Positions 7,295-17,665 of a stretch of DNA of 38,597 nucleotides are shown piece by piece. The DNA is from Bacteroidota bacterium (GTDB lineage: Bacteria > Bacteroidota > Bacteroidia > Chitinophagales > Chitinophagaceae), in NCBI GenBank assembly GCA_030706685.1, contig JAUZOA010000048.1, positions 1 to 38,597 on the forward strand. The letters are read 5' to 3'. Under the pieces are notes generated by a model, which saw only the letters and a program-made list of their open reading frames with translations, was not told the DNA's origin and did no database searches. Every line of letters starts with the position of its first letter. Within the stretch, counting starts at the first letter, position 1. The position numbers and the translations under genes are program-made.

Positions 7295-10202
7295 AATTGA
7301 CCCTCATATTCTGCATTCTTCTTTCCATTCCGCGGGGCATACCCGGCATCATGGGCTGCTGGTTCTTTCCTCCCATCCTGTTCAGGTTGAACAAAAGACT
7401 TATCATAAAATAACGCTGAAGTACCATGCTACGGGTATCTTGTATATAATTATCACTGGTCGTGCGGGTAACGCTCTGGTTCTGGTCAAGTATATCATTG
7501 ACGGAGAACTTGATTTCGCCGTTTTTCTTTTTGAATACCTGTTTACTCAGGCTGGCATTCCAGAGCGGTATATTGAGATTATACCCCTGGCCCCGGCCTG
7601 TATTCAGGTAATAATCAAAATCAGAGGCAAGAATAATGCTCAGCGGGAAGGTATAAGAAAAATCAGCTGAGTAAGTTTGAGTGAAATAATTCGAATTCAC
7701 CTGGGTGTTGACAGTAGCTTTTGCGTTATTATAGGCAACATTAGCTCTTATCCCCACATCAAATTTCTCTTTATTGAAGTTGATACCGACACCCTGTGAA
7801 AACGTATATGTCTTTGTAGTATTTTTTATTCCCAGCCCCGTAAAACGATCCTGTACCATGCTTATATCATTTGTATAAGATTCGCTATGGGTAAAGTTCA
7901 GGCTCGACCCTTTTAGTTTAGGGTTTTTGAAAGGAAGACCTAATGTAAAAAAGCCCGATGCCCTGAAATAGCCATTCAGGTTCAGGTACCTTGTTGTCTT
8001 GCTAAAACCAGAAGTGGTAATATCGTTGACGATTTTATTTTGCGTCGTATTAAAACTGAGATTAGCGGCGATATACCTGAATGTAAGAATATTGAAAGTA
8101 TTATATCCCAGGTTGAAATTATGATTGAATTCCTGCTTCAGGTTGGGATTACCGATCTTGATATTGGTCGAATCAGAAACATCAGGCACATTCTGCAATT
8201 GTGAGATGCTGGGCTGGTTTGTTCTCCCATTATAACTGAAACGAAGGTTTTTGCTCCGGCTTGGTGTAAAATTGAAATTGGCGGTTGGAAAGAAATTAGT
8301 GTAGCTGGCTTTGGTCAGCGAATCTTTATTACCCATTGCCTGGTGGCTAAAGCTTTCTAATGTTGCCTGCTGTACCCCAATCCCAAACTGGTAATTGTAT
8401 TTTTTATTCTGTACCCTGAAATTGGTTCCAAAGCGGTGAGCTTTAAATTTATTTTCAAAATTATTGGTAAGCGGAAGATTAAGCTCATCATATTTCAATG
8501 AGCCAGGATCATAATTATAGGTTGATTTGTCAGAAGTGTTGTTGTTGAATGTATAGGCATAGTTGAACTCCAGGAGCTTATTAAGGCCTATTGGCTCCGT
8601 ATAAGAGGTACTGACCACATTATTGTGTGTATTAGTCGTTTGCTTGTTTTGCTGATCCTGCACAATCTGTTTGAAAATGTTTCCGTCACTATTATAGCCT
8701 GTGTATTTAGAAGCAGTAAAACCTTCGCCTTCGCTTTGCCCGAACGTATTGGACCAGCCCAGGGTAAGAGTTCTGCCGGTTTTTTTAAATTTTTTCCGGT
8801 ATAATAAGTTATTGTTCCAGTTTATCCCGTTTCTTTTGTTCGTTCTCGTGCTGCTGTCTGTTTGCCCCAGGTATTCCTTTCCCGGGATAACGGAATAAGA
8901 AAACAAGGTATCCTCATTGAAATTGTCAGAACGCTGAAACGTAATAGAGGGAGTAAAAAGTATAGAGCTCATTGTATCCAATTGTGCCTCGATACGCAGG
9001 TTGATCCTGTGGTTTTGATTCTTGTTCCTGGAAAAAATATCCCGGCTGGCATTGGCTGTAGAATCATTGGGGTAAAAATTCTGGGTAAAAGTACTTTGTC
9101 TTTGTTCATTGTTTGTATTAGAAAAGAAATAGCTGCCGGTAGCTTTTATTTTATCCGACAAGTCATCGCTATAATTAAGCCCCGTAGAAAGAGATTTGAT
9201 TATGCCAGTAGGAGTGGAACCAAAATTAAGGCCGCCACCACCCAATCCGCCGCCACCTCCACCGCCCCGGCCACCGCCGCCAAAGCCACCACCGGCACCA
9301 CTGTTGCCGAATCCGCTAAAACCGCCCATAGAACTGATGATATCTGAAAAAGAAAAACCTTGCTTGTTTATATTGTTTGTATTAAAAAGCAGCGACATCC
9401 GCTTGGGCCCATCGAATTTATTAAGACTCATGTTTGCTTCATACCTGTCATCATTGCCATAACCGGCCAGGGCTCTTCCGAAAATCCCCTTTCGGCGATC
9501 TTTTTTCAGTTTTATATTTATGGTTTTCGTACGGCTGCCATCATCTATTTTGGTAAACTTGGCCTGGTCGCTCATATCATCAAACACCTGTACGCTCTCC
9601 ACCATATCGGCTGTCAGGTTCTTTGTTGCCAGCTTGGGATCAGTCCCAAAAAATTCTTTACCATCCACGTAAACTTTTTGCACCTGTTCACCCTGTGCTT
9701 TTACATTTCCATCTTTGTCTACTTCCACTCCCGGCAATTTCTTCAGCAGGTCTTCTACCGTTGCATTAGGTTTTGTTTTAAAGCCGCTTGTATTGAACTG
9801 GACCGTATCATTGTTTACTACGATCGGGGCTTCATTCGTAACTACTACGCCGGAGAGTGTTTTATAATCTTTTGGAGGAGTCAATTCACCAAGATCAATC
9901 ATTTTTTTATTCGCGGTAATAGAAATATTTTTTCTGAATGGCTCATAAGCCTGGTGTGAGAAGACCAATTGATAATCGCCGGGATCAAGGCCCTTTATTT
10001 CAAAAATGCCTTGTTTTGTACTTATAGTAAAAGTGACGAGAGAAGAATCCTTCGCATTGATTAAAGAAATAGTTGCATCAGTAATAGCTTGTTTGGAAGC
10101 AGTATCCATCAATTTTCCTTTGATACTGCCATCAGCCTTTTGAGCCATGACAGCGCAGGATGCCAATGCGATGAAGATAAACAGTGCCAGTGCCTTTCTC
10201 AT
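7293..10202 (-). CDS. Outer-membrane beta-barrel protein, paralogue with glycine-rich loop
   Basis: 969 residues from ATG 10202; the nominal longer start at 10208 is a TTG. Signal peptide about 1-20 ([18 protein letters not shown]). A carboxypeptidase-regulatory-like domain follows ([20 protein letters not shown]), then a plug-like region with [17 protein letters not shown] and [19 protein letters not shown], then the beta-barrel. It shares architecture and many motifs with 3368-6178, so the two are paralogues. The most unusual part is about residues 296-326, where roughly two-thirds of residues are glycine ([16 protein letters not shown] and following). The C-terminus is Met/Arg-rich ([19 protein letters not shown]). 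No SusD-like partner is adjacent. Outer-membrane location is confident; the substrate is unknown. Confidence 0.9.
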   Translation of the reverse strand: MRKALALFIFIALASCAVMAQKADGSIKGKLMDTASKQAITDATISLINAKDSSLVTFTISTKQGIFEIKGLDPGDYQLVFSHQAYEPFRKNISITANKKMIDLGELTPPKDYKTLSGVVVTNEAPIVVNNDTVQFNTSGFKTKPNATVEDLLKKLPGVEVDKDGNVKAQGEQVQKVYVDGKEFFGTDPKLATKNLTADMVESVQVFDDMSDQAKFTKIDDGSRTKTINIKLKKDRRKGIFGRALAGYGNDDRYEANMSLNKFDGPKRMSLLFNTNNINKQGFSFSDIISSMGGFSGFGNSGAGGGFGGGGRGGGGGGGLGGGGLNFGSTPTGIIKSLSTGLNYSDDLSDKIKATGSYFFSNTNNEQRQSTFTQNFYPNDSTANASRDIFSRNKNQNHRINLRIEAQLDTMSSILFTPSITFQRSDNFNEDTLFSYSVIPGKEYLGQTDSSTRTNKRNGINWNNNLLYRKKFKKTGRTLTLGWSNTFGQSEGEGFTASKYTGYNSDGNIFKQIVQDQQNKQTTNTHNNVVSTSYTEPIGLNKLLEFNYAYTFNNNTSDKSTYNYDPGSLKYDELNLPLTNNFENKFKAHRFGTNFRVQNKKYNYQFGIGVQQATLESFSHQAMGNKDSLTKASYTNFFPTANFNFTPSRSKNLRFSYNGRTNQPSISQLQNVPDVSDSTNIKIGNPNLKQEFNHNFNLGYNTFNILTFRYIAANLSFNTTQNKIVNDITTSGFSKTTRYLNLNGYFRASGFFTLGLPFKNPKLKGSSLNFTHSESYTNDISMVQDRFTGLGIKNTTKTYTFSQGVGINFNKEKFDVGIRANVAYNNAKATVNTQVNSNYFTQTYSADFSYTFPLSIILASDFDYYLNTGRGQGYNLNIPLWNASLSKQVFKKKNGEIKFSVNDILDQNQSVTRTTSDNYIQDTRSMVLQRYFMISLLFNLNRMGGKNQQPMMPGMPRGMERRMQNMRVN

Positions 10203-10375
10203 AAACAATAGTGTGTACGAATTTAGACGTAATAAGCGAGAATATCCTGTGGTGGCTGTTAAGGGAGTTTAAAAAAATAGATGAAATGGTCAAAAACTCA
10301 GATAAGCGGTTAAGAATACTAAGAAAAAGACCAGTTGGGGAGATCTCCACTATCCACCTGATAGTTATCCGCCTC

Positions 10376-13300
10376 TTAGCTGAATAAATATTCCACATCC
10401 TCTCTCGACAGCGACTTTACAAAACCGGTGTCATCAGCAATCAGCTCCCTGGCCAGGATCCGTTTCTTTTCCTGTAGTTGAAGAATTTTATCCTCGATGG
10501 TATCCTTACAGATCATGCGATAGGCAAAAATATTTTTAGTCTGGCCGATACGATGAGTCCGGTCAATAGCCTGCTGCTCTACGGCCGGGTTCCACCAGGG
10601 ATCAACAATATAAACATAATCCGCAGCCGTTAAATTAAGACCAACGCCACCGGCTTTCAGGGAAATCAGGAATACTCTTACTTCCTCATCATTCTGGAAA
10701 CTTTGTATGGCTTTTTCCCTGTCGGGCGCTGAAGTACTGCCGTCAAAATATTCATACTTTACTCCGAGTTCTTCCAGCTTTCCTTTTATCAATGCCAGCA
10801 TGCCGAGAAATTGTGAAAACACCAATGCTTTGTGATCACCAATATTTTCCACGATCTCTCTTGCCAGTTCATCCAGCTTGATAGAATGATTTTCAAACTT
10901 CTCTTCTTCATTCAGGATGGCTGGTGAATCACATATCTGCCGTAATTTCATCAACCCCTGCAGGATCGTAAGCTGTGAACGCTGGATACCCTGTTCCTGT
11001 ATTGTTCCTAAGATCTTATCCCGGAAATCATTCCTGTATGCATCATAGATTTTCCGCTGTTCATCCTCCATTTCACACCATAATATCATTTCCAGTTTTT
11101 CAGGAAGATCTTTTGCCACCTGTTCTTTTGTCCTGCGCAGGATAAATGGATATAATATTTTACGGAGATGATCTTTTCGGTCCGTCTCACCAAACTTATC
11201 AATCGGTATGGCAAATTCCTGGCGGAAAAATTCCATAGTGCCCAGCATTCCGGGATTCAGGAAATTCATTTGGGCAAACACGTCAAAAGTGTTGTTTTGT
11301 AATGGCGTACCGCTCATACAAAGCCTGTTCCTGGCATTCAGTAAGCAGGCAGCCTTGGTCACTTTACTTGAAGGATTCTTGATTGCCTGCGATTCATCGA
11401 GTATCACATAATCAAATTCAACACTCATCAGCAACTTGATATCGCCCCGCAGTGTACCGTAAGTGGTGATAGTAATTTCATGGTCCATCATCTCCTCCTT
11501 TATCCTTGTCCTTGCAGCGCCATGATGAATACGATAAGTGAGCCCGGGGGTAAATTTTTTTATTTCATTTTCCCAGTTATAAATCAGCGTAGTAGGACAA
11601 ACAACCAACGCCTTTAAGCGCCCGTGCTCTGCCCGGTAGTGTTCCAAAAATGAAAGAGCCTGCACTGTTTTCCCCAATCCCATATCATCAGCCAGTATCC
11701 CGCCCCATTTGATCTCTCTTAAATAATTGAGCCATTGATATCCCGCTACCTGGTAGGGCCGCAATATCATTTTCAGGTTGTATGGCGGTTCAATCTCTTT
11801 GATCTTATTGAAATTCCTGAGGTTCTCATATTTTTCTTCCAGTTGAACCACCAGTTCTTCTTCATCGCGGTTTTCATACAACTCATCCACTACACTGAGA
11901 TGGTAGCGGGATAATTTCAGGTTGTTTGCATTGCCTTCGCCTACGCGAAAGAGTAAAGAATATTTTTTCAGCCATTCTTCCGGCAAGATGCCGAGAGTGC
12001 CGTCATTCAACTGAACAAATTGCTGTTTATTGGCTAAGGCCCGCTTCACTTCCGCTACTGTTACTTTCTGTTCCCCGAAAAAAATATCCACTTTAGCATC
12101 GAACCAATCCGTATTGCTGCTGATGAAGATTTTTGTCTGGGGCTTGGCCGTATTAAACCGGAAATTCTTTAAGGCCTCAAACCCAAACACCGGGGTTTTC
12201 ATATCCTTCATGGCATCCACAAACAGGAAGAACCAGTTGTTTTTGAGAACGTCTGTTCCTTTCAATGCCAGTGAGCCAGCTTCTTCATTAACAATAAAAT
12301 TCGAATGAAGGCCTTTCAGGTTGTCAACAAATTTTTTTTCTGCTTCCCGGTTACGGTGAACAATCATTACTTTATCTCCCACCGGCACTACCATTTCATC
12401 CCTGTCCTTTATCCTGGTTTCATATCCCTTGTAAGCAAACGAGGGCTGGAAAACCAGGTAATCCCCTTTTTCTATCAGGAATAATTTCACTTCCGGTTCA
12501 CCGGACCTGATCTCCTGTATCAATGATTTATCAAAATCAACTTTATGTTCTTTGGTCAGTGGTAAAACAAATTGCTGCAATGTTTTATTCCATTCTTCCG
12601 GTTCCACAGTTATCTGCCCGGTTTCCAAAAACTTTTCTACGAGGTGGATCACTTCATTGTTTTTCCACAAATGCAATTGGTGATTATATAAAAAGAACAG
12701 GGGCCCGGAGCTTTCATTTTCACCAAGGTCATATTCCATGTTACCGACCTTTACCCGGCATGAAATAGTGTAATGAGAATTTTTCTTAATGATGAAATGG
12801 GGCTTTGCTTCCTCGGTTTCGAGTTGCAGCGGCTCAAGGTTGCCCGTCTTGAATGTTTTATTGCCTGTAAGCAAAAACACAAGCCGGTTCTCCGCTGATT
12901 CTGTAAAAAGTTTTTTCAGCTTTGGCAACAGGTATTCCGTCATTAACTCTTTGGTCTCTTCGGGCAGGTCATCATCTTCCTGGTGAATGATATTTTCCCA
13001 GATACCGGAAAAAGGAGAGTTGCGGCTGATATATTTATTGATCTCTGATTCCTGTAATTTGCGCAGGGAGGTAAGCAATTGTTTGTCCTCTTCCGATAAT
13101 TTGTCGGTCTCTACATAACGGCTGATATCCAGTTTTTCTGCTTTACCGACAAAGGCATCCCCGGAATTATTTATCTCTCCCTGCACCACATCAATGGTAA
13201 ACTGCGGGTAATTCTTTTTGGTGAAATTAAAAACAATACCAAGTCGGTGCGATGGTTTTACCGCCTCCTCTTCTTCTATTACTTCGGGTTGTTCTTCTGT

Positions 13301-14143
13301 CTTACTTTGCGGAATGACAACAGGCTTTACATAGGTGCTGGCCGCCGGAGTCGCCACTCTTTTGATACCGCTGTCCAGTACTCTCAGAAAAGGTTTGCCC
13401 TCCTTGTAAACAAACTCAAATTTTCCCTTCAGGTCATCCTTTAAAGAATAACCATAGGCTTCGAGTAATTTATTTTTCTCTTTATCCCAGTTACGGATAC
13501 TGTCAAAATAATTGGCGCCGTGAATATTGAGCAATTGCAAAAAGACTATGACCTTGGGTAAGCACAAGGGATGATCCGGGTCATCATAATCACAACTGGT
13601 GTCAAAATTTTTTTCTTCATTCTTGCGGATAATCACTTTATAGGTCTCCCCGTTCAATACCATGGAAGCTTTTACCGTTTCGTTTTCAGCAAATTCAATT
13701 TTGGCTTTGTGTGTCCGCAGGTATTTTTCCGCTTCTTCAAATGTTGCCGGTGATGAAAGCAGTCTCACTGTTTTCAATTCGATCGTTTTCATTTTAGCAA
13801 CTGTATGCCGCTGGTCATATTTCACCTCTTCCGCCTGCAGGTGGCCGCGGTCAATCATTTCCTGCAACTGAAACAGGGAAGCAGATTCATGACGACAGAT
13901 ATCTCCCAGGTTATAAGGACAGCTACAACGAAGGGAAAGTGATTGGGGGTCCTTGAACTTCTGAATATAAACTTTATAAAAAGTAGAATAACTGTCATCT
14001 TTCACACGGAATATCGCAGAACCGAAAAGGTCATCATATTCCACCAACTCCACAAAACCGATAGCATGGATTTTTTTCCCGCGCCGGATTACTTCATCAG
14101 TTCCATGGGTATATATATACTTAATAAGGTGCGGTAAGGCCAT
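10376..14143 (-). CDS. SWIM zinc-finger SNF2-family helicase
   Basis: 1255 residues. A SWIM-type zinc site (LRCSCPYNLGDICRHESASL; CxC...CxH) is near residues 70-90. A long N-terminal region of mixed beta content follows. The SNF2 ATPase core is in the C-terminal third: motif I ILADDMGLGKT near 815-825, a DESQ form of motif II near 914 (VILDESQAIKNP), motif III LCMSGTPLQNN, and C-terminal helicase motifs V/VI (GGVGLNLTAAD, WWNPAVEQQAIDRTHRIGQT) near 1180-1215. Bacterial SWIM/SNF2 proteins are DNA translocases linked to transcription recycling or repair; the exact role here is unknown. Length is normal for the family. The ATG at 14143 is preceded by a degenerate 7-bp repeat rather than a clear promoter. 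No toxin or restriction partner was seen nearby, so this is unlikely to be a defence gene. Confidence 0.93.
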   Translation of the reverse strand: MALPHLIKYIYTHGTDEVIRRGKKIHAIGFVELVEYDDLFGSAIFRVKDDSYSTFYKVYIQKFKDPQSLSLRCSCPYNLGDICRHESASLFQLQEMIDRGHLQAEEVKYDQRHTVAKMKTIELKTVRLLSSPATFEEAEKYLRTHKAKIEFAENETVKASMVLNGETYKVIIRKNEEKNFDTSCDYDDPDHPLCLPKVIVFLQLLNIHGANYFDSIRNWDKEKNKLLEAYGYSLKDDLKGKFEFVYKEGKPFLRVLDSGIKRVATPAASTYVKPVVIPQSKTEEQPEVIEEEEAVKPSHRLGIVFNFTKKNYPQFTIDVVQGEINNSGDAFVGKAEKLDISRYVETDKLSEEDKQLLTSLRKLQESEINKYISRNSPFSGIWENIIHQEDDDLPEETKELMTEYLLPKLKKLFTESAENRLVFLLTGNKTFKTGNLEPLQLETEEAKPHFIIKKNSHYTISCRVKVGNMEYDLGENESSGPLFFLYNHQLHLWKNNEVIHLVEKFLETGQITVEPEEWNKTLQQFVLPLTKEHKVDFDKSLIQEIRSGEPEVKLFLIEKGDYLVFQPSFAYKGYETRIKDRDEMVVPVGDKVMIVHRNREAEKKFVDNLKGLHSNFIVNEEAGSLALKGTDVLKNNWFFLFVDAMKDMKTPVFGFEALKNFRFNTAKPQTKIFISSNTDWFDAKVDIFFGEQKVTVAEVKRALANKQQFVQLNDGTLGILPEEWLKKYSLLFRVGEGNANNLKLSRYHLSVVDELYENRDEEELVVQLEEKYENLRNFNKIKEIEPPYNLKMILRPYQVAGYQWLNYLREIKWGGILADDMGLGKTVQALSFLEHYRAEHGRLKALVVCPTTLIYNWENEIKKFTPGLTYRIHHGAARTRIKEEMMDHEITITTYGTLRGDIKLLMSVEFDYVILDESQAIKNPSSKVTKAACLLNARNRLCMSGTPLQNNTFDVFAQMNFLNPGMLGTMEFFRQEFAIPIDKFGETDRKDHLRKILYPFILRRTKEQVAKDLPEKLEMILWCEMEDEQRKIYDAYRNDFRDKILGTIQEQGIQRSQLTILQGLMKLRQICDSPAILNEEEKFENHSIKLDELAREIVENIGDHKALVFSQFLGMLALIKGKLEELGVKYEYFDGSTSAPDREKAIQSFQNDEEVRVFLISLKAGGVGLNLTAADYVYIVDPWWNPAVEQQAIDRTHRIGQTKNIFAYRMICKDTIEDKILQLQEKKRILARELIADDTGFVKSLSREDVEYLFS

Positions 14144-14153
14144 AATAAAATTT

Positions 14154-14237
14154 CAATTGACAATTGGCAATTGACAACCGACAATAAGAATTGACAAACT
14201 CCCCGTTGACCATCGCCTATTGTCCATTGTCTATTGA
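14154..14237. repeat. Degenerate 7-bp tandem repeat array
   Basis: Read in sevens from 14154 the sequence gives CAATTGA, CAATTGG, CAATTGA, CAACCGA, CAATAAG, then weaker units, then CCGTTGA, CCATCGC, CTATTGT, CCATTGT, CTATTGA. The core nnATTGn keeps one phase through most of 12 units (84 bases). It resembles the heptanucleotide short tandem repeats described in cyanobacteria and also seen in Bacteroidota intergenic regions. It lies just before the SNF2 gene start and after the ComB-like gene end. It has no coding potential. Confidence 0.75.
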
Positions 14238-14368
14238 CCGGGCTAATCGGCAAAACTAAAGGATTATAAAGCGGATTTCCAGTAAAAAAGAGAGAAATAA
14301 AAAATAATTTTTATCGCAATGCAGTGAAGAAAAAATGGAGTATCTTGTATGCTTTTTTTGCCCAAAAT

Positions 14369-15103
14369 TCAGGGCTGCTTTATCACCAGTTTCCCATCAT
14401 TATATACCGGTAAAATATTGGCTTCATCCTCGGACAGGCAATACCGCAGATCTTTTTCCAGGCCAAAACCCATCAGGCGGTGATAATGTGAAGCATCATT
14501 CTTTTTAAGAAACCCGAAAAGATCTTTTTTCCCTTTTTCATACATTACTTCTGCCATCTGTGATGAGTCGCAATTGATCGAAAAATGATCCCTGATCCTG
14601 TTGATAATACCCCCTGCGAACAACGTGTCTTCTATATTCACCCTGTCCTTCCAGGCGGCGCAGCCAAGGATCACATTTCGTTTCATCTCAACAAGATGAT
14701 CGCATACGGCTGAAAGATTAGGAAATGACCCGGTAATTATTTCCTTTGCTCCTTTATCCAATGCCATGTGAAGCAATCTTGTTCCGTTGGTAGTAGTAAG
14801 TACCAGCGTTTTCCCTTCAATAAATTCCCTTGGGTATTCAAATGGCGAATTGCCATATTCAAGTCCTTCGGCTATTTTACCATCTCTTTCCCCGGCTGTC
14901 ACCGCTTCAATCTGCCGGCCTATTTCCATGCACCGGGATACACTGTCAACCGGGATAACTGACTTCGCCCCATTGTATAAAGCAGTCGCGATAGTGGAGG
15001 TCGCTCTTAATACATCAATGATTACTACAATACTGTTGCTGACATCGTATAAATGTAAAAGGGTGGGGGAAAGGGATGTATGTAAAGTAGGCTTATTGCT
15101 CAT
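14369..15103 (-). CDS. comB: 2-phosphosulfolactate phosphatase (ComB family)
   Basis: 244 residues. The N-terminal VVIIDVLRATSTIATALYNG contains the family's D-V-L-R-A-T-S-T motif near residues 31-38. It is followed by AGERDGKIAEGLEYGNSP and LVLTTTNGTRLL, the other conserved blocks of ComB. The family hydrolyses (2R)-phosphosulfolactate to sulfolactate, a Mg-dependent step of coenzyme M synthesis in methanogens. In bacteria that do not make coenzyme M its role is uncertain. No comA, comC or other sulfonate gene is nearby. A perfect -7 element (TACTTTTG on the minus strand, 15117-15124) is just upstream. Family call is strong; the pathway role is inferred and open. Confidence 0.88.
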   Translation of the reverse strand: MSNKPTLHTSLSPTLLHLYDVSNSIVVIIDVLRATSTIATALYNGAKSVIPVDSVSRCMEIGRQIEAVTAGERDGKIAEGLEYGNSPFEYPREFIEGKTLVLTTTNGTRLLHMALDKGAKEIITGSFPNLSAVCDHLVEMKRNVILGCAAWKDRVNIEDTLFAGGIINRIRDHFSINCDSSQMAEVMYEKGKKDLFGFLKKNDASHYHRLMGFGLEKDLRYCLSEDEANILPVYNDGKLVIKQP

Positions 15104-15124
15104 GCTGCTTCAGCAGCAAAAGTA
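15104..15124 (-). promoter_or_regulatory. -7 element and small hairpin at the comB start
   Basis: On the minus strand TACTTTTG (15117-15124) matches TAnnTTTG exactly. No good -33 TTG is visible. Immediately downstream, between it and the ATG, GCTGCTGAAGCAGC (15104-15117) is a perfect five-pair stem with a TGAA loop. If the -7 is real, transcription starts within this hairpin and the leader is only about 5-10 bases. Confidence 0.5.
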
Positions 15125-15166
15125 AAGGAACAAAATTTAATTGTCCTCCGTGCGCCTTTTAATGTT

Positions 15167-15643
15167 TCATTTCATTAACAATTTCTTCCACTTTTCAGTC
15201 TCCGCAAAATCTTTAATGGTCTTATTGCGCTGTTCAACCAGGTGTTTCATATAACGGGTTAAGTACAAAGCATTGAACCATTTACCTATCTTCCCATACG
15301 GTATTTCAAAACGGATGAGATCAATCATAATGGTGCCATTGTCACAGGGCTTGAAATGATGCTCGTGTTTCATCATTTTAAAATCACCCTGGGATTGTTC
15401 ATCAACAAAAACAGTTGGCTTGATCATTTCGGTGATCTTCGAACGTAATAATCTTGTTTTAAATAAATGTTTTGCCTTCCAGGTCACTGTTTCGTCTTTT
15501 TCTATCAGGCCGAAACGGATACCGGCAACGGCTTCTTCCTTATGTTTGGTCATGGATTGCTTATGCAAATCAATATTCCGGCTGAGGTCAAACACTCTTT
15601 CTACAGGAGCTTCAATAAATGTTGTAAGATGGATCGTAGGCAT
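15167..15643 (-). CDS. SRPBCC (START-like) family protein
   Basis: 158 residues from ATG 15643, starting MPTIHLTTFIEAPVERVFDL, the normal N-terminus of this SRPBCC subgroup. An upstream in-frame ATG (15664) would add MLTSFFQ and cannot be excluded. The middle has ETVTWKAKHLFKTR and EHHFKPCDNGTIMIDLI, and the end has a long amphipathic helix (LTRYMKHLVEQRNKTIKDF). It is distantly related to the START-like ligand-binding fold and to proteins labelled cell-division inhibitor in some annotations; no function is established. It follows gcvT by 72 bases on the same strand and precedes comB by 63 bases. Confidence 0.82.
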   Translation of the reverse strand: MPTIHLTTFIEAPVERVFDLSRNIDLHKQSMTKHKEEAVAGIRFGLIEKDETVTWKAKHLFKTRLLRSKITEMIKPTVFVDEQSQGDFKMMKHEHHFKPCDNGTIMIDLIRFEIPYGKIGKWFNALYLTRYMKHLVEQRNKTIKDFAETEKWKKLLMK

Positions 15644-15715
15644 TTGGAAAAATGATGTGAGCATGGTGGCGGATTTCCGCTTTTACAGCAAAAATTTTAC
15701 CATAAATCAAATTCG

Positions 15716-16801
15716 TCAGCTAAAAGGAATTTTTGCGACCACTGCCTGCAGTAGTTTATCCCGCACCTTAATGTATATATCCGTTCCGATCCCTGCAAAA
15801 GCCGTCCGTACATATCCCATACCGATAGCTTTACCAAGACTGGGCGATTGTGTTCCCGATGTAACAATTCCAATTGGTGCGCCAAGTTGATCCTTAATCT
15901 CATAGCCGTGGCGCGGGATTCCTTTTTCGATCATTTCGAAGCCTACCAGCTTCCGTTCTACTCCATCCTTCTTTTGTTGTTCCAATATTTCTTTTGCTGT
16001 AAAATCCTTGGTGAATTTAGTGATCCAGCCGAGTCCTGCTTCCAGTGGAGAGGTCGTATCATCGATATCATTTCCATATAGACAAAAACCCATTTCCAGC
16101 CTCAATGTATCCCTTGCGCCAAGGCCAACAGGCTTTAATCCCTGTGAAGCGCCCGCGTCAAAAATTCCTGTCCATATTTTATTGGCATTATCGTCCTTAT
16201 CCTCAAAATAAATCTCTACCCCCCCGGCGCCTGTGTACCCGGTTGCGCTTACCAGTACATTATCAATCCCGGCGAATTTTCCTTTGACAAATGTGTAATA
16301 TTTCAGGTTCAATATATCCATATCGGTCAACGGTTGCAGGATTTTGGTCGCGTTCGGGCCCTGTACGGCCAATAATCCTGTCTTATCGGAGATATTGTGC
16401 AGTTCCGCTTTGTTTTTATTGTATTTACTGATCCAGTTCCAGTCCTTCTCAATATTCGAAGCATTCACCACCAGCATATACACTTTATTCTCTTCGAGGC
16501 AGTATACCAGCAAGTCATCCACAATACCCCCGGTGTCATTGGGCAGGCAACTATATTGGGCCTGGCCGGTTTTTAATTTGGAAGCATCATTACTGGTTAC
16601 CCGCTGTATAAGGTCCAGGGCAGCTTCTCCCTTTATTATGAATTCTCCCATGTGACTGACATCAAAAATGCCGGCATTCTTCCGGACAGCAGCATGCTCG
16701 TCGTTAATTCCGCTATAACTGATCGGCATATTATATCCCGCAAACTCAGCCATCCGGGCTCCAAGCGCTATATGCTTTTGGGTAAAAGGAGTATTCTTCA
16801 T
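15716..16801 (-). CDS. gcvT: Glycine cleavage system T protein, aminomethyltransferase
   Basis: 361 residues from ATG 16801. The nominal longer start (16822) is a TTG that lies inside the -7 promoter element, so it was rejected. The N-terminus [32 protein letters not shown], and [19 protein letters not shown] (the Asp region that binds the folate) are diagnostic. [21 protein letters not shown] and the C-terminal [20 protein letters not shown] complete it. It transfers the aminomethyl carbon of glycine, carried on H protein, to tetrahydrofolate with release of ammonia. gcvH and gcvP are not in the window, as is common in Bacteroidota where the genes are scattered. Confidence 0.96.
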   Translation of the reverse strand: MKNTPFTQKHIALGARMAEFAGYNMPISYSGINDEHAAVRKNAGIFDVSHMGEFIIKGEAALDLIQRVTSNDASKLKTGQAQYSCLPNDTGGIVDDLLVYCLEENKVYMLVVNASNIEKDWNWISKYNKNKAELHNISDKTGLLAVQGPNATKILQPLTDMDILNLKYYTFVKGKFAGIDNVLVSATGYTGAGGVEIYFEDKDDNANKIWTGIFDAGASQGLKPVGLGARDTLRLEMGFCLYGNDIDDTTSPLEAGLGWITKFTKDFTAKEILEQQKKDGVERKLVGFEMIEKGIPRHGYEIKDQLGAPIGIVTSGTQSPSLGKAIGMGYVRTAFAGIGTDIYIKVRDKLLQAVVAKIPFS

Positions 16802-16819
16802 GAATAATTTATTAGGCAG

Positions 16820-16827
16820 CAAATGTA
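16820..16827 (-). promoter_or_regulatory. -7 promoter element of gcvT
   Basis: TACATTTG on the minus strand is an exact TAnnTTTG match, 18 bases before the ATG of gcvT. The predicted transcript would have a leader of about 12 bases. No clear -33 TTG was seen at the usual distance. It indicates that gcvT can be transcribed independently of the methyltransferase gene that ends at 16843. Confidence 0.6.
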
Positions 16828-16842
16828 GGATGAAGAGATTAA

Positions 16843-17580
16843 TTATTTTTCTATTCTGCCCATTCTTATATGAAGGGGAAAAATAATTTTCAATCTTTCA
16901 TTACCGGCATAGGGTTTTATTTTTCGAATCAGTTCGTCTACAGGATTATACTCATTGGCAAGAATGAATTTTTGAAGTGCCGACCAGGTATTCAAGTACC
17001 CTTCAAGCTCTTCAATCGTCCAATAATATTCCATGCTAACTGCAGGAGAAGTTATTTCCCGGAAGGGAAAATAAATGGTTTGGTATTGCTCGTCTACATA
17101 TTTGCGCTCTTCATCCCAGTATGGCCCGATAACATCCCTATAAAATGAACGGATCAGTTCGTCAATAGCAGGATGCGTGTACAGCAATGAATAGGACCAT
17201 GCGGCAAAGATAGAATGAGGTTTCGCCACCCGTTTGGCTTCCGTATAGAACTTGTCGGTCGCGAACCAATGCAATGCCTGTGACACCGTAATGAGGTCAA
17301 AAGTGTTATCGGCAAAATTGGTTTGCTCAGCGGGTTGCACGGAATAATAAATGTTAAGGGTCTGTGTCGCTTTATCAATTTGCTTTTGACTGATGTCTGT
17401 AGCATATACGTTTTCAAAATATTCAGCCAGCACTTTTGCGCTTTGGCCATTGCCCGTCGCGCAGTCCCAGGCATTTTGTTTTTCTACTATATGCTGTAAA
17501 ACAAAATCAAATAATTCCTGCGGGTAGGCTGGCCGGTATTTGGCATAAATATCCGCTTGCTTTGAAAAATTATCTTTCAT
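16843..17580 (-). CDS. Class I SAM-dependent methyltransferase
   Basis: 245 residues. The N-terminal [20 protein letters not shown] is typical of the UbiE/Methyltransf_11-like group. Motif I is [15 protein letters not shown] (about residues 37-51) with the G-x-G SAM loop. [10 protein letters not shown] is the acidic ribose-binding strand, and [16 protein letters not shown] is motif IV. The fold is cytoplasmic, and the substrate cannot be predicted from sequence. The T-rich terminator of the upstream PspC gene lies just before it, and gcvT downstream has its own promoter, so it is probably a single-gene unit. Confidence 0.88.
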   Translation of the reverse strand: MKDNFSKQADIYAKYRPAYPQELFDFVLQHIVEKQNAWDCATGNGQSAKVLAEYFENVYATDISQKQIDKATQTLNIYYSVQPAEQTNFADNTFDLITVSQALHWFATDKFYTEAKRVAKPHSIFAAWSYSLLYTHPAIDELIRSFYRDVIGPYWDEERKYVDEQYQTIYFPFREITSPAVSMEYYWTIEELEGYLNTWSALQKFILANEYNPVDELIRKIKPYAGNERLKIIFPLHIRMGRIEK

Positions 17581-17594
17581 TAGCGCGAAGTTAT

Positions 17595-17627
17595 AGCTAA
17601 AAACAAAAGGCCCCGGTTAAGGGCCTT
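17595..17627 (-). terminator. Rho-independent terminator of the padR-pspC operon
   Basis: Read on the minus strand, AAGGCCC (17621-17627), a seven-base loop and GGGCCTT (17607-17613) form a perfect seven-pair stem followed by a T-rich tail (TTGTTTTTAG, 17595-17606). A second GC-rich inverted repeat (CCCGGC...GCCGGG, about 17632-17648) lies just before it. Both are between the PspC gene stop (17666) and the methyltransferase start. Confidence 0.75.
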
Positions 17628-17665
17628 CTTTCCCGGCATAGGCCGGGGTTCCAACTTCAACCTAT

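Noticed and set aside
9196-9462. Proline-rich plus-strand ORF
   Set aside because: It is the antisense image of the glycine-rich loop of the second barrel gene.
10376-14143. SNF2 helicase as part of a phage-defence island
   Set aside because: No nuclease, methylase or other defence gene is near; neighbours are housekeeping genes.
15666-15690. Short GCGG/CCGC hairpin with T tail before the SRPBCC gene
   Set aside because: The stem is four to five pairs and the T tail is on the plus strand, where no gene ends.
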